Notes: a model not told the origin generated them from the letters alone. Positions 20,486-31,404 are shown, numbered from the stretch's first letter. The stretch: DNA of 64,000 nucleotides from Candidatus Methanimicrococcus labiotermitis (GCA_009784005.1 WRCE01000005.1:1-64000); one strand, 5' to 3'. Translations and numbers: made by a program.

Positions 20486-20684
20486 CGCTTCGTTTACAAT
20501 TGTCATTACAATTGTTACAACTCAATTAATACAACTCTATAATTACAACTCAGTTTATTACATTCCGGTCATTTTCATTTCAATTATTTCATTTGTTTAT
20601 TTTACACATACGAGGCAGAACTTTTTTGTTCTGCCTCATCCTCCAATCTTTTTTACCACAGATACGTCTAATACTATCTGATAC

Positions 20685-20762
20685 AACTGATTCACCTGAT
20701 ACAACGATTCATCTGATACAACTGATTCATCTGATACAACTGATTCATCTGATCAACCTGTC
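20685..20762. repeat. Tandem repeat, 18-bp unit tgatacaactgattcatc
   Basis: Direct reading. Confidence 0.92.
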
Positions 20763-20781
20763 AACTGAAGGAGTTCTGAAC

Positions 20782-21255
20782 ATGCCGAAAATCTCAAACA
20801 TTGAAATATTGGAAAAACCCGAACAGCCCATTCTTTCAATTCGTCTCCGAACATCCGTTCAGGAGTTGCCGAAACACATCGGCGCTTGCTACGGTCAAAT
20901 GGAAGAATATCTCAAAAAAGAAGGAAAACGTCTTTCCGGCATCCCTTTTGTCGCTTTCCATTCGTTTGGCGACATGTCGGATATGGATGTTGAAATGGGT
21001 TTCCCACTCGCAGCGCCTCTTTCGGGCGTTGGGGAAATCAAAGCGGGTGTCATTCCGGCAGGCATTGTTCTCTCCTGTATGTACCTCGGCCCTTACAGTC
21101 AAATGGAATCGCTTTACAACGAAATCATGGCTTGGATTTCAGAAAACAAATATGAAATGGTACTGCCTTCGTATGAATATTATTATAACGGACCGGGCGT
21201 TCCCGAAGAATATTATCTGACGGAAATTTGTATTCCGATTCGCCCCGCCCCTTAA
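20782..21255 (+). CDS. GyrI-like/AraC effector-binding domain protein
   Basis: MPKISNIEILEKPEQPILSIRLRTSVQELPKHIGACYGQMEEYLKKEG...GFPLAAPLSGVGEIKAGVIPAGIVLSCMYLGPYSQMESLYNEIMAWI. Confidence 0.8.
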   Translation: MPKISNIEILEKPEQPILSIRLRTSVQELPKHIGACYGQMEEYLKKEGKRLSGIPFVAFHSFGDMSDMDVEMGFPLAAPLSGVGEIKAGVIPAGIVLSCMYLGPYSQMESLYNEIMAWISENKYEMVLPSYEYYYNGPGVPEEYYLTEICIPIRPAP

Positions 21256-21274
21256 AAAAATACGGATTGAAGAG

Positions 21275-21500
21275 ACTTCACCGATTTCTCTTCACCGATC
21301 AATTTACCGATTGATTTCACCAATTGTTTTCACCGATTGATTTTCACCGATTGATTTTAGAGGTTTCTTTTTGATACCTACGGCTACTTTTCACCGATTG
21401 TTTCACCGATTGTTTTCACCGATTTCTTTTTGCAGATTGGTTTTTATCGATTGCTTTTTGCAGATTGGTTTTTATCGATTGATTCCTGCGGTTTCTTTTC
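21275..21500. repeat. Imperfect repeats of ttcaccgattg / tttttgcagattggtttttatcgattg
   Basis: Direct reading. Confidence 0.85.
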
Positions 21501-21878
21501 GATACCTTCGGCTGCTTTCAAGAAATTAAAAAAAAGAGGAAGACCGAATTTGCGAATTTTGATAAATTATCAATACTCGCAAATTGGGTAAATTTATGAA
21601 TGTTTCAGATATTCGCTCGGCAGAACGAATATTTTCGCTTTAAGGGAGCTTGCACGTTTTTTAATGCGTTTTTAAGGGAGTTTTTTGTGAATTCCAACCA
21701 TGTGAATTCTAAGGACGTTTTTTGTGATTCGATTTCGTTTTTTGGAAGAGGATACGTTAACAACTTAATTAATTCCATTAATTCTGCTAACAATTTAGTA
21801 TAGATATCTTAAACTATTTAAAAGTATACCTAACATTATATCATCAGTATATTCATGTTTCAAAATAAAATACTAAAT

Positions 21879-21960
21879 ATGAAAACAAATATGAAAACAA
21901 ATATGAAAACAAATATGAAAACGAAATATGAAAACGAAATATGAAAACAAAATATGAAAA
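21879..21960. repeat. Tandem repeat, 12-bp unit atgaaaacaaat
   Basis: Direct reading. Confidence 0.93.
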
Positions 21961-22118
21961 TTATTCAATATCTGTTCGCTTCTTAACCGAGCGGATTTGG
22001 GAATTTTCAGGATTTATTTTAATATTTGAACATCTTAGTTCTACACAATCTACACAACTTTTTCATTTATTTTCATTTATTACAATAATTATCTCATCAA
22101 TGACCGGGAAGAACAACT

Positions 22119-23588
22119 ATGAGTGACATTTTAAGGCGCGGCCGTCTGAGTAAGACGCCCGGTGAAGCGGTACGGGCTTACACCTCTTCCATGGACGCCG
22201 ATCAATGGATTTTTGAGGCGGACATCTATGTGGACATGGCGCATACGCTGATGCTGAAAGAACAAAATATCATTTCTGAGGAGAATTGCGCCAAGATTCT
22301 GTCGGGCTTAATGACAATCCGAGAAGAAGGCATGCAGATGCTTGATGTCAGTTACGAAGACATTCATATTTCTTTGGAATCGCGCCTGATTGACCTCATC
22401 GGCGCTGACGCCGGCGGCAGAATGCACTCGGGCCGCTCCCGTAATGATGAAGTTTCAACCTGCATCCGGTTTGCCCTGCGCGCCGAACTTCTTTCTCTTT
22501 TAGAAGAGTTGATTCTTTTGGAAAACGTTTTGACCGCTTTGGCTGAGAAACATATTCAGACACTGATACCCGGCTTTACGCACCTTCAGCATGCGCAGCC
22601 GACGACTTTTGCGCATCATTTGACGGCGCATGCCGACGCTTTTGAACGTGATATCGAAAGGGTCATTTCCGCTTACAGCCGCGTCAACATCTGCCCGCTC
22701 GGGTCTGCCGCCTTCGCGTCCACCGGATTTCCGATTGACAGGCATATCACCGCGCAGCATCTCGGATTTGCCGGGCCGATGACCAACTCCATGGATGCCG
22801 TCAGCAGCCGCGACTTTTTAATCGAATGCGCGGCAGTCTTTTCCAATATTATGATTCATCTGAGCCGGATGGCAGAAGAGTTGATTTTGTGGTCAGGGTC
22901 CGAATTCAATTTCGTGGAACTGGATGATACATATGCTTCCACGTCTTCAATCATGCCGCAAAAGAAAAATCCGGATACCGCCGAATTGATGCGCGGGAAA
23001 TCAGGAACGGTTGCCGGCTCACTGATGGCGCTGTTGACCATTTGCAAAGGCCTTCCGCTCAGTTACAACCGCGACTTACAGGAAGCGACGCCCCATATCA
23101 TAAAAAGCGCCGGCGTTACGATAGCTTCCGTTCATGTGATGGCGGGCATTATGGAGACGCTTACTGTTCACGAAGATGTGATGGCGCGGCAATCCTCCGC
23201 CGGTTTTACAACGGCGACAGAACTTGCCGATACAATCGTTCGTGACACAGGCGCTCCGTTTCGAACAGCGCACCACATTGTCGGGACGCTTGGCAGAAGC
23301 GGCGATATGCCGTCTTTAAAGGACATTGATACCGTTTCGGCTGATGTTCTCGGTTATAAGCTGTCAGAAAAGGGATTGACTGAAAAAGCGGTCCTTGAAG
23401 CGTTGGAGCCGATGTCAAACGTCAAAAGACGGGCAGGATTCGGCGGCCCCGCGCCGGATCAAATGAAAAACGCGCTGGCGGCGAAAAGGAAAAGATTGGC
23501 GCTTCTGCAAAAAGAGATTCTGGCAATGAACCTGTCCGTTCAAAACGCATTGGACGCGATGATTGAAGAAGTGAAAAAATCTCTTTGA
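22119..23588 (+). CDS. argH: Argininosuccinate lyase
   Basis: HSGRSRNDEVSTCIRFALR, TFAHHLTAHADAFERD, SSIMPQKKNPDTAELMRGKSG. Confidence 0.95.
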   Translation: MSDILRRGRLSKTPGEAVRAYTSSMDADQWIFEADIYVDMAHTLMLKEQNIISEENCAKILSGLMTIREEGMQMLDVSYEDIHISLESRLIDLIGADAGGRMHSGRSRNDEVSTCIRFALRAELLSLLEELILLENVLTALAEKHIQTLIPGFTHLQHAQPTTFAHHLTAHADAFERDIERVISAYSRVNICPLGSAAFASTGFPIDRHITAQHLGFAGPMTNSMDAVSSRDFLIECAAVFSNIMIHLSRMAEELILWSGSEFNFVELDDTYASTSSIMPQKKNPDTAELMRGKSGTVAGSLMALLTICKGLPLSYNRDLQEATPHIIKSAGVTIASVHVMAGIMETLTVHEDVMARQSSAGFTTATELADTIVRDTGAPFRTAHHIVGTLGRSGDMPSLKDIDTVSADVLGYKLSEKGLTEKAVLEALEPMSNVKRRAGFGGPAPDQMKNALAAKRKRLALLQKEILAMNLSVQNALDAMIEEVKKSL

Positions 23589-23610
23589 TTCTTCAATGAT
23601 TTACCGGTGA

Positions 23611-23668
23611 TTCATCAGTGATTTATCAATTCGATTCATCAGTAATTCATCAATTCGATTCATCAGTT
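23611..23668. repeat. Tandem repeat, 24-bp unit gattcatcagtaattcatcaattc
   Basis: Direct reading. Confidence 0.85.
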
Positions 23669-23714
23669 TTATTTTTTTATTAATCATTATTTAAAACCGA
23701 CATGAGGGAAATTT

Positions 23715-24995
23715 ATGGTATTTAAAACAGGAGATTTTGTTAAAGTTGAAAAAGACGGCGTTGTCTTTGAAGGCCGCGTGATTCCGGGGGAGGCGGGGTA
23801 TATTACGCTGAAGATGGCAGGCGGCGGATATGTCGCCGGTTTTTTAGAAAAGGAAGTTCAAATTACGCTTATGCAAACGGCCACCGCCGAGACGGAGCCG
23901 CCGAAACAGGTTGTTCGAAATACTGCCAAGGGCGCGGGTATTATCGCCTCCCCCTCAGGCAAGAAGATTACGATTATTACAACCGGCGGAACGATTGCGA
24001 CGTACCTGAATCCCGAGACGCAGACGGTTGCGCCTTCGTTTACGGGCGAAGACATTCTTTTGGAAGTTCCCGAACTTGAAGGGTTTGCTGACTTTAAAAT
24101 CCGCGATGTTTTTTGTTTGCTTTCCGAAAACATGAAACCGAAGAATTGGAAAGAGCTGGCGCAGGTCATTTACGATGAAATCAAAGCCGGCGCCGACGGA
24201 ATTATTGTAACGCACGGCACCGATACGATGACTTACACCGCCGCCGCCGCCGCTTACATGATTGATACGCCTGTTCCGATTGTCTTTACCGGCGCCCAGC
24301 GCAGCCCTGACCGCCCGAGCAGCGACAATCACATGAATATGATGTGCGCCGCCCGCGCCGCCGCCGGTGATATCGCGGAAGTTTTGATTGTCATGCACGG
24401 TTCCGTCTCCGATGACTACTGCGCGCTTCACCGCGCCGTCAAAGCCCGAAAAATGCACACCTCCCGCCGCGACACGTTCAAGTCGGTCAATATGTCCCCA
24501 ATCGCGAACATGGATTATTTCACAGGCGAATTGACCTTTTTATCCGGCTTTACAGATTACGCCCGCCGCGGCGAAAACGCGCTGAAAATAACGCCGCTTT
24601 TAGAAGAGAAATGCGCCATCGTCAAATTCGTCCCGGGAGCTGACGCCGCGATTTTTGATTATTACATCGAAAAAGGCTATAAGGGAATCGTCCTTGAAGG
24701 CGTCGGCCTCGGCCATGTCTCAGAAGACTGGATCCCCGCTTTAATGAGAGCCGCCGACAAAAAAATCCCCGTCGTTGTGACGTCACAGTGTATAAACGGC
24801 AAAACGGCGCTTGAGACGTATGAAACCGGCCTCGCTATGAAAGACGCGGGCGTCGCCGAAGCGGCTGACCAGACGACGGAAGCGGTTTTTGTTAAATTGA
24901 TGTGGCTTCTCGGTCAGGGCTTGGATTATGATAAAGTGAAAGAATTGATTTCAACGAAAATGAAAGGTGACATGTCGCCGATGATTATTGACTGA
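23715..24995 (+). CDS. gatD: Glutamyl-tRNA(Gln) amidotransferase subunit D
   Basis: KKITIITTGGTIATYLNPETQTVAPSFTGEDIL...IIVTHGTDTMTYTAAAAAYMIDTPVPIVFTGAQRSPDRPSSD, N-terminal AnsB-independent beta domain. Confidence 0.95.
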   Translation: MVFKTGDFVKVEKDGVVFEGRVIPGEAGYITLKMAGGGYVAGFLEKEVQITLMQTATAETEPPKQVVRNTAKGAGIIASPSGKKITIITTGGTIATYLNPETQTVAPSFTGEDILLEVPELEGFADFKIRDVFCLLSENMKPKNWKELAQVIYDEIKAGADGIIVTHGTDTMTYTAAAAAYMIDTPVPIVFTGAQRSPDRPSSDNHMNMMCAARAAAGDIAEVLIVMHGSVSDDYCALHRAVKARKMHTSRRDTFKSVNMSPIANMDYFTGELTFLSGFTDYARRGENALKITPLLEEKCAIVKFVPGADAAIFDYYIEKGYKGIVLEGVGLGHVSEDWIPALMRAADKKIPVVVTSQCINGKTALETYETGLAMKDAGVAEAADQTTEAVFVKLMWLLGQGLDYDKVKELISTKMKGDMSPMIID

Positions 24996-25075
24996 AAAAA
25001 ATAAGGCTTTTACAAAACACAACTTTTGAAGAAGAGTTGCGGTTCATTGAACAAATAAGAGAGGAATAGCAGTTA

Positions 25076-25627
25076 ATGCCGAAATTGTCGAAAACGTTCG
25101 TTGTTCTGCCATACGACCCAAATTGGATTAACGAATTTGAACGCATCCGCAATTACTTGATGGAACAAATCGGCGACTTGATACTTGAAATCAAGCACGT
25201 TGGCAGCACCTCAGTTCCCGGTCTGTGCGCCAAACCCATCATTGATATTGTCGCGTTAATGGACTCTTATGATGTGTTCCCTGCGATTGCAGAGCGTCTT
25301 GAAAAAGCAGGGTTTAAGCATACCGGCGACCAAGGCATTAAAGAACGCGAGGTGTTTAAGCGGCTTATTCCCGACGACTTTATGGATTATCACTTTTATG
25401 TGTGTCACAAAGACAGCGAGGAAAACCGTCGCCAAACATTATTCCGAAACGCTTTGCTGAGCAATAAAGACATAGCCGAAGAATACGGGAGATTGAAAAT
25501 GCGTCTTGTTGAGGAAGTGAACGGTGACCGCATTCTCTATACCGATTCAAAGACTGATTTTATTCAGAGAGTGATTGATAACGCTGCCAAGGAAGGCGCG
25601 AAAAGTAATAGCTTTTGTGTAAACTGA
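25076..25627 (+). CDS. GrpB family (nucleotidyltransferase-like) protein
   Basis: VVLPYDPNWINEFERIRNYLMEQIGDLILEIKHVGSTSVPGLCAKPIIDIVALMDSYD. Confidence 0.88.
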   Translation: MPKLSKTFVVLPYDPNWINEFERIRNYLMEQIGDLILEIKHVGSTSVPGLCAKPIIDIVALMDSYDVFPAIAERLEKAGFKHTGDQGIKEREVFKRLIPDDFMDYHFYVCHKDSEENRRQTLFRNALLSNKDIAEEYGRLKMRLVEEVNGDRILYTDSKTDFIQRVIDNAAKEGAKSNSFCVN

Positions 25628-25700
25628 TTTTTTTTTCGTGCATTTGAGGACTTTTCGTTCAAAGCCATCGAATGCGAAAGTTATTTTATATTCGTTCAAC

Positions 25701-25785
25701 TTAGTTCATTCACATTTAGTTCATTCATTTAGTTCATTCATTTAGTTCATTCATATTTGTTCATTCATTTAGTTCATTCATTTTG
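25701..25785. repeat. Tandem repeat, about 13-bp unit tttagttcattca
   Basis: Direct reading. Confidence 0.92.
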
Positions 25786-25831
25786 TCCATACACTTTGTT
25801 TTATAAATTTTCAAAGACCGGGAGAATCGTT

Positions 25832-26842
25832 ATGTTTCCACAAATCCGAATGAGGCGTTTAAGATACGGGAAATTGAAAAACATGGTCAGGGAAAACACT
25901 GTCTGTGTTGATGACCTGATTTATCCGTTTTTTATTGATGAAAACGCGGCGGAAAAAACGGAAGTCTCTTCTATGCCGGGCGTTATGCGCTGGCCGCTTT
26001 CTATGGCGGTTGAAGCCGCTCGCGAAGCTTATGACCTCGGCATTCCCGCGGTTTTGATTTTCGGGATCCCGAAAACGAAAGATGCGCAAGGCACGTCCGC
26101 TTACGGCGATAACGATGTCGTTCAAACGGCTGTCCGCCGCATTAAAACCGAATTCGGAAAAGACTTGATTGTCATCACCGACCTTTGTATGTGCGAATAC
26201 ACGGACCACGGCCACTGCGGTATCGTTGATTTTGAGACGCGCGGCGTTGTCAATGATGTCACGCTTCCGATTCTCGGAAAAATTGCCGTCAGCCACGCCA
26301 AAGCCGGCGCCGACATTGTCGCGCCTTCGGGAATGATGGACGGCATGGTTGAAGCCATTCGTATTGAGTTGGATGACAACGGTTTTAAAAACACGCCGAT
26401 CATGTCTTATTCTTCCAAATACGCGTCCGTCTTTTACGGCCCGTTCAGAGACGCTGCCGACTCCGGTTTTTGTTTCGGTGACCGCTCGGAATACCAAATG
26501 GACCCGGCGAACAGTGACGAAGCGATTCGGGAAACCGAGTTGGATGTCTTAGAAGGCGCCGACATTTTGATGGTCAAGCCCGGCATGCCGTATTTGGATA
26601 TCGTGTACCGGATCAAGCAGGAATTCGGAATGCCTCTCGCTGTTTATCAAGTGAGCGGCGAATATTCCATGATTAAAGCCGCCGCCGAAAAAGGCTGGCT
26701 GGATGAAGAAAAGTGCTTCTTTGAAGCCTGCACTGCCATGAAAAGAGCGGGAGCAGACATGATTATTACGTATTACGCCAAGGAAATGGCGAAAATTTTG
26801 ACGGCAAAAAATCATAAATTATCAATTAAACCATCAAAATGA
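25832..26842 (+). CDS. hemB: Porphobilinogen synthase (delta-aminolevulinic acid dehydratase)
   Basis: RMRRLRYGKLKNMVRENTVCVDDLIYPFFID...GIVAPSGMMDGMVEAIR-like IVAPSGMMDGMVEAI; YQMDPANSDEAIRE; VKPGMPYLDIV. Confidence 0.96.
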   Translation: MFPQIRMRRLRYGKLKNMVRENTVCVDDLIYPFFIDENAAEKTEVSSMPGVMRWPLSMAVEAAREAYDLGIPAVLIFGIPKTKDAQGTSAYGDNDVVQTAVRRIKTEFGKDLIVITDLCMCEYTDHGHCGIVDFETRGVVNDVTLPILGKIAVSHAKAGADIVAPSGMMDGMVEAIRIELDDNGFKNTPIMSYSSKYASVFYGPFRDAADSGFCFGDRSEYQMDPANSDEAIRETELDVLEGADILMVKPGMPYLDIVYRIKQEFGMPLAVYQVSGEYSMIKAAAEKGWLDEEKCFFEACTAMKRAGADMIITYYAKEMAKILTAKNHKLSIKPSK

Positions 26843-26934
26843 AAAACAAGCGAAATAAATATCAATTATTTTAATTATTCCAATTATTTTAAACTCCAAT
26901 TATCCCAATTATCCCAAATAATACGGTGACCGTT

Positions 26935-28200
26935 ATGAATTTTGAAAAATCCGAAGAGTTGTATAAGACTGCCAAAACGCTGATTCCGGGAGGCGTCAGC
27001 AGTCCCGTCCGCGCCGTCAAACCGTTTCCGTTTTACACTGTATCCGCTGACGGTTCCAAGATTTACGACGAAGACGGCAACGCTTTTATTGATTATTGCA
27101 TGGCTTACGGCCCGATGATTTTGGGGCACAATCATCCCGTTATCAAACAGGCGGTTGAAAATCAACTTGAAAAGGGATGGCTTTACGGCACGCCGACGGC
27201 CTTGGAAGTGGAAATGGCAGAGCGGGTCAAAGGAATGTACCCGTCCATGGAAATGATGCGTTTTGTTTCAACGGGGTCGGAAGCGACGATGAGCGCGATT
27301 CGTCTGGCCCGCGGCTATACGAAGAAGAACAAAATTATCAAAATTGAAGGCGGTTTTCATGGGGCTCACGATGCCGTTTTGGTGAAAGCCGGCTCAGGCG
27401 CGACAACGCATGGTGAACCGAATTCCCCCGGCATTCCGACGGGCGTGACAGAGCACACGCTTCAGGTGCCGTATAACGATATTGAAAAAATGGCTGAAGT
27501 GATTGAAAAGAATAAGAAGGACATGGCCGCCGTTATTCTTGAACCGGTTCTCGGAAACATCGGGCCGGTTTTGCCAAAAGGCGATTATTTGAAAGAATTA
27601 AGGGCGCTGACGGCGGAAAATGATGTCTTGTTGATTTTTGATGAAGTCATCACCGGCTTCAGACTGGCGCCCGGCGGCGCTTCAGAATATTTCGGGATTA
27701 AGCCGGACTTAACGACGCTAGGCAAAATTGCCGGCGGCGGCATGCCGATTGGAATTTTCGGCGGCAGAAAAGACATTCTGGAACTGATTTCCCCAAGCGG
27801 CCCTGTCTATCAAGCCGGCACGTTCTGCGGCAGCCCGTGTTCCATGTCGGCCGGCATTGCCATTCTGGATTACATGAAGGAGCACAAAGTTCAGGAAACA
27901 CTGAACAAGCGCGGCGATATTTTCCGCAAAATGCTGTCCGATGTCGTCGGCGACAAAAGACCGGATTATTATGTCGGCGGCTTGTCCTCTCTGTTTGTCA
28001 TTTTCTTCGGCGGCAAACCCCTGAATTATCAGGAAGTCTTAAAATGCGACGCCGCAAGCTACATGGAATTCTTCCACCGAATGCTGAAATCGGGCGTCTT
28101 CCTCCCGCCGTCACAATTTGAAACAAATTTCATTTCATTGGCGCACACGGATGAGGATTTCAGACAAACGGCCGAAGCGGTCGAAAAGAATTTGATTTGA
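26935..28200 (+). CDS. hemL: Glutamate-1-semialdehyde 2,1-aminomutase
   Basis: [96 protein letters not shown]. Confidence 0.96.
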   Translation: MNFEKSEELYKTAKTLIPGGVSSPVRAVKPFPFYTVSADGSKIYDEDGNAFIDYCMAYGPMILGHNHPVIKQAVENQLEKGWLYGTPTALEVEMAERVKGMYPSMEMMRFVSTGSEATMSAIRLARGYTKKNKIIKIEGGFHGAHDAVLVKAGSGATTHGEPNSPGIPTGVTEHTLQVPYNDIEKMAEVIEKNKKDMAAVILEPVLGNIGPVLPKGDYLKELRALTAENDVLLIFDEVITGFRLAPGGASEYFGIKPDLTTLGKIAGGGMPIGIFGGRKDILELISPSGPVYQAGTFCGSPCSMSAGIAILDYMKEHKVQETLNKRGDIFRKMLSDVVGDKRPDYYVGGLSSLFVIFFGGKPLNYQEVLKCDAASYMEFFHRMLKSGVFLPPSQFETNFISLAHTDEDFRQTAEAVEKNLI

Positions 28201-28220
28201 AATCGGTTTGAATATTTTGG

Positions 28221-28271
28221 TTTGATTTGAGATGTTTGATTTGAGATGTTTGATTTGAGATGTTTGATTTG
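28221..28271. repeat. Tandem repeat, 14-bp unit tttgatttgagatg
   Basis: Direct reading. Confidence 0.92.
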
Positions 28272-28336
28272 GATGAATGCAGATTGACAATATGGATTGA
28301 CAATATTTTTTGAAAAATAACGGGAAAGTACGAATC

Positions 28337-29284
28337 ATGATTATCGGAACAAGGGGAAGCCGGCTCGCGCTGGTTCAAACGCGTAAAGTCGCCGCACTTT
28401 TAAAAGAGAAAGGGGTCGAAACCGGAGAGCGGATAATAAAAACCGACGGTGACCGTTTTACCGATCGTCCGCTTCATCAGATTTCAACCGGCGTCGGCGC
28501 TTTCGTTCGGGAACTGGATGACGCGATGATTGCGGAAGGGATTGAAATTGCGGTTCACTCCATGAAAGACCTGCCGACCGCCCGTCCGCCGGAATTGGTG
28601 ACAGCGGCTGTTCTGCCGCGCGATTCTCCTTATGACGTTCTTTTAACAAAAGACGGATTAACGATTGATGAACTGCCTAAAAACGCGGTCATCGGCACCA
28701 GCTCCATGCGCCGCCGCGCCCAGCTTCTTCGGTATCGCGGCGATTTGGTTATTGAAGAACTGCGCGGCAACATTGACACCCGCCTCAAAAAACTGGAAAC
28801 GGGACAATATGACGGCATCATTTTGGCAGAAGCCGGCCTGGAACGCATGGGATGGACGGACAGAGTCCGCGTCAGGCTTGACCTTGATATGTTCTGCCCG
28901 TCACCGAATCAGGGAACGGTCGCGGTCGTCGCGCTTGCAGGAACGCCGGCGGTCGATGCTGTTTCTCTTCTCAACGATGAAACGTCTCAAATTGAAACAA
29001 AAATTGAGCGAATTGTTGTTCGTGATTTGGAAGGCGGCTGTACAACGCCGATAGGCTCTTACGCCAAATTTGAACAAAACGGCGCAAAGATTCGCGTCCG
29101 CGCCGAGGTTTTATCCTGTGACGGCACGAAAAGTATCAAAGTGGATGAGAAAATTTCCGCCGACAACTGGGAAAAAGAAGCGGAAGCGCTCGGCAAATAT
29201 TTGGCTGATTCCGGCGGCAAACTGCTGGCAGAGGAAGCCATCTGTCATATTCGGGAATTGAAGGGCGAAAAAGGAATGGATTAA
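28337..29284 (+). CDS. hemC: Hydroxymethylbilane synthase
   Basis: IIGTRGSRLALVQTRKVAALLKEKG, AVHSMKDLPTARPP, IGTSSMRRRAQLL, RGNIDTRLKKLETGQYDGIILAEAGLERMG. Confidence 0.96.
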   Translation: MIIGTRGSRLALVQTRKVAALLKEKGVETGERIIKTDGDRFTDRPLHQISTGVGAFVRELDDAMIAEGIEIAVHSMKDLPTARPPELVTAAVLPRDSPYDVLLTKDGLTIDELPKNAVIGTSSMRRRAQLLRYRGDLVIEELRGNIDTRLKKLETGQYDGIILAEAGLERMGWTDRVRVRLDLDMFCPSPNQGTVAVVALAGTPAVDAVSLLNDETSQIETKIERIVVRDLEGGCTTPIGSYAKFEQNGAKIRVRAEVLSCDGTKSIKVDEKISADNWEKEAEALGKYLADSGGKLLAEEAICHIRELKGEKGMD

Positions 29285-29374
29285 ACGGAAAAACATTTGG
29301 CAGAGAATCAATTCAGCGGAAAAACAATTCAACGGAAAATCAGAATTCTAAAAAATTAAAAGGAACGAACAAAC

Positions 29375-30304
29375 GTGTATCAAACAGCAGGCGTCACTCT
29401 CAGAAATCCGACTCTTTTAGCGGCCGGCATCCTCGGGACAACCGGCGCGTCCATGGCACGCATGCTTCAAAAGGGCGCCGGCGGTGTTGTGACGAAATCC
29501 ATCGGCCCGGTTCCCGTTTACGGACATCCGAATCCTTCCATGATTGCGTTAAACGCCGACGGCGGTAAAGGCAGAGTCATCGGATATTTAAACGCCATGG
29601 GACTGCCTAATCCTTCTTATGATGATTTCTGTCAGGAAATCGACTTTGTCAAAAACGGCACAGGCGCGGGCGCGCCCGTCATTGCCAGCGTTTTCGGCGC
29701 CGGCACCGAGGATTTTGTCGCGGTCGCGAAAGGGCTGTTGCCGTCCCGACCGGATGCCTTTGAACTGAATGTCAGCTGTCCGCACGCCAAAGGATACGGC
29801 GCCGACATCGGCAGTCAGCCGTGTCAGGTTGAAGAAGTGACGGCTGCGGTTAAAAACGCGGTGGATGTTCCCGTTTGGGTCAAACTGACGCCGAATGTCC
29901 AAAATATCAAAGACATCGGAAAAGCGGCGCAGGCAGGCGGCGCAGACGCTGTCGTCGCGATCAATACCATTCGCGGAATGGCGATTGACATTCATTCCGG
30001 CTGGCCTGTTCTCGGCAATCGTTCGGGCGGTTTATCGGGACCTTCCATCAAGCCGGCGGCGGTCAAATGCGTTTATGATTTGTATGAGGCGCTTGACATT
30101 CCGGTTATCGGTGTCGGCGGCATTTCTTGTTATGAAGATATGATTGAAATGATGATGGCCGGCGCGTCCGCTGTTCAAATCGGCTCAGCCGTTTATGAAA
30201 ATGAAAATGTTTTCAAAGACGTTTGGACCGGCGCCGAAAATTTCATGAAAGAAAACGGTTACGGGTTTGATGAACTGATCGGTTTGGCGCACAGGAGAAA
30301 ATGA
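29375..30304 (+). CDS. pyrD: Dihydroorotate dehydrogenase (PyrD1B-type catalytic subunit)
   Basis: TLRNPTLLAAGILGTTGASMARMLQKGAGGVVTKSIG, ELNVSCPHAKGYGADIGSQP, adjacent PyrK. Confidence 0.93.
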   Translation: MYQTAGVTLRNPTLLAAGILGTTGASMARMLQKGAGGVVTKSIGPVPVYGHPNPSMIALNADGGKGRVIGYLNAMGLPNPSYDDFCQEIDFVKNGTGAGAPVIASVFGAGTEDFVAVAKGLLPSRPDAFELNVSCPHAKGYGADIGSQPCQVEEVTAAVKNAVDVPVWVKLTPNVQNIKDIGKAAQAGGADAVVAINTIRGMAIDIHSGWPVLGNRSGGLSGPSIKPAAVKCVYDLYEALDIPVIGVGGISCYEDMIEMMMAGASAVQIGSAVYENENVFKDVWTGAENFMKENGYGFDELIGLAHRRK

Positions 30305-30337
30305 GGCGGGCGGAAAAATGACGGGAAAATCAAATAA

Positions 30338-30415
30338 TCAAGCTAATCAAACGAATCGAACTGATCAAACGAATCGAACTGATCAAACGAATCGAACTGA
30401 TCAAACGAATCAGTG
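30338..30415. repeat. Tandem repeat, 18-bp unit aatcgaactgatcaaacg
   Basis: Direct reading; lies at the pyrD-pyrK junction. Confidence 0.95.
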
Positions 30416-30458
30416 TATTGAAGGCAGTTCACCCTGCAATTCTAAAACCGGCTTTCCG

Positions 30459-31232
30459 ATGAATGCCAAAATTATTGATGTGAAAGATGAAGCCGCCAAC
30501 AACAAACGAACGCTTTTCTTTGACAAATCCTTTGAAAACGCCTCCCCCGGCCATTTCTGTATGGTCTGGATCCGCGGCGTTGACGAAATCCCTCTCGGCT
30601 GCTCCTACACAAATGGCGTGACTTTCCAAGTGGTCGGCCCGGCAACGCAAGCGCTCTTTCAATTGAAGGTTGGTGACAGCGTCGGTTTGCGCGGTCCCCT
30701 CGGAAATCCGTTTACGCTGCCCGAAAAGGGAGAACGGGTCCTCATCGTTTCCGGCGGCATCGGCGCCGCGCCCCTTGCGCCCCTTGCCGAGAAATCAAAA
30801 GACATCGGCGCTTCCGTCACGACCGTTTTAGGCGCCAGAAGCGAATCCGATTTGATTTTTGAAGAGCGCTTCGCTGAAACGGGAGATGTCATTCTGACAA
30901 CCGATGACGGTTCCAAAGGCAAAAAGGGGTTTGTGACGGATGTTTTAAACGGCCTTGATTTGACAAAATTCGATAAAATCTATGTCTGCGGCCCCGAATT
31001 GATGTTGAAATTCGTCATGAAGATTTTGATTGACAAACAAGCCGTCTCCAAAACCGAATTTTCAATGGAGCGTTATTTTAAATGCGGAATCGGCGTCTGC
31101 GGCTCTTGCTGTATGGACACCCTCGGCGTTCGCGTCTGTAAAGACGGTCCCGTTTTCAAAGCAGAAACGTTGACGGATTCCGAGTTTGGCAAATATCACC
31201 GCGACGCGTCGGGAAAAAGAGTTCATTACTGA
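30459..31232 (+). CDS. pyrK: Dihydroorotate dehydrogenase electron-transfer subunit
   Basis: MNAKIIDVKDEAANNKRTLFFDKSFENASPGHFCMVWIRGVDEIPL...GLRGPLGNPF...CGIGVCGSCCMDTLGVRVCKDGPVF [2Fe-2S] motif; alternative start at 30318 translates the repeat. Confidence 0.92.
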   Translation: MNAKIIDVKDEAANNKRTLFFDKSFENASPGHFCMVWIRGVDEIPLGCSYTNGVTFQVVGPATQALFQLKVGDSVGLRGPLGNPFTLPEKGERVLIVSGGIGAAPLAPLAEKSKDIGASVTTVLGARSESDLIFEERFAETGDVILTTDDGSKGKKGFVTDVLNGLDLTKFDKIYVCGPELMLKFVMKILIDKQAVSKTEFSMERYFKCGIGVCGSCCMDTLGVRVCKDGPVFKAETLTDSEFGKYHRDASGKRVHY

Positions 31233-31294
31233 AAGTTTTAAAAAAGTTTAAAAAAAAAATTAAAAAGGTTTTAAAGTAAAAATTAAGAAAAATG

Positions 31295-31346
31295 AACGCC
31301 CTTCTTTTCATAAACTTGTTTTTTAAGATTTCACAAAGAGGGCGTT
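31295..31346. terminator. Possible shared terminator hairpin (AACGCCCT/AGGGCGTT) between convergent pyrK and SDR gene
   Basis: 8-bp perfect inverted repeat in convergent spacer. Confidence 0.5.
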
Positions 31347-31404
31347 TGATTTGCTTTATTTGAATAATTTTGTTTGATTTATTGATTAGCCTTATTCGTT
31401 TTTT

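Noticed and set aside
21600-21803. 67-aa ORF
   Set aside because: AT-rich spacer ORF without supporting signals.
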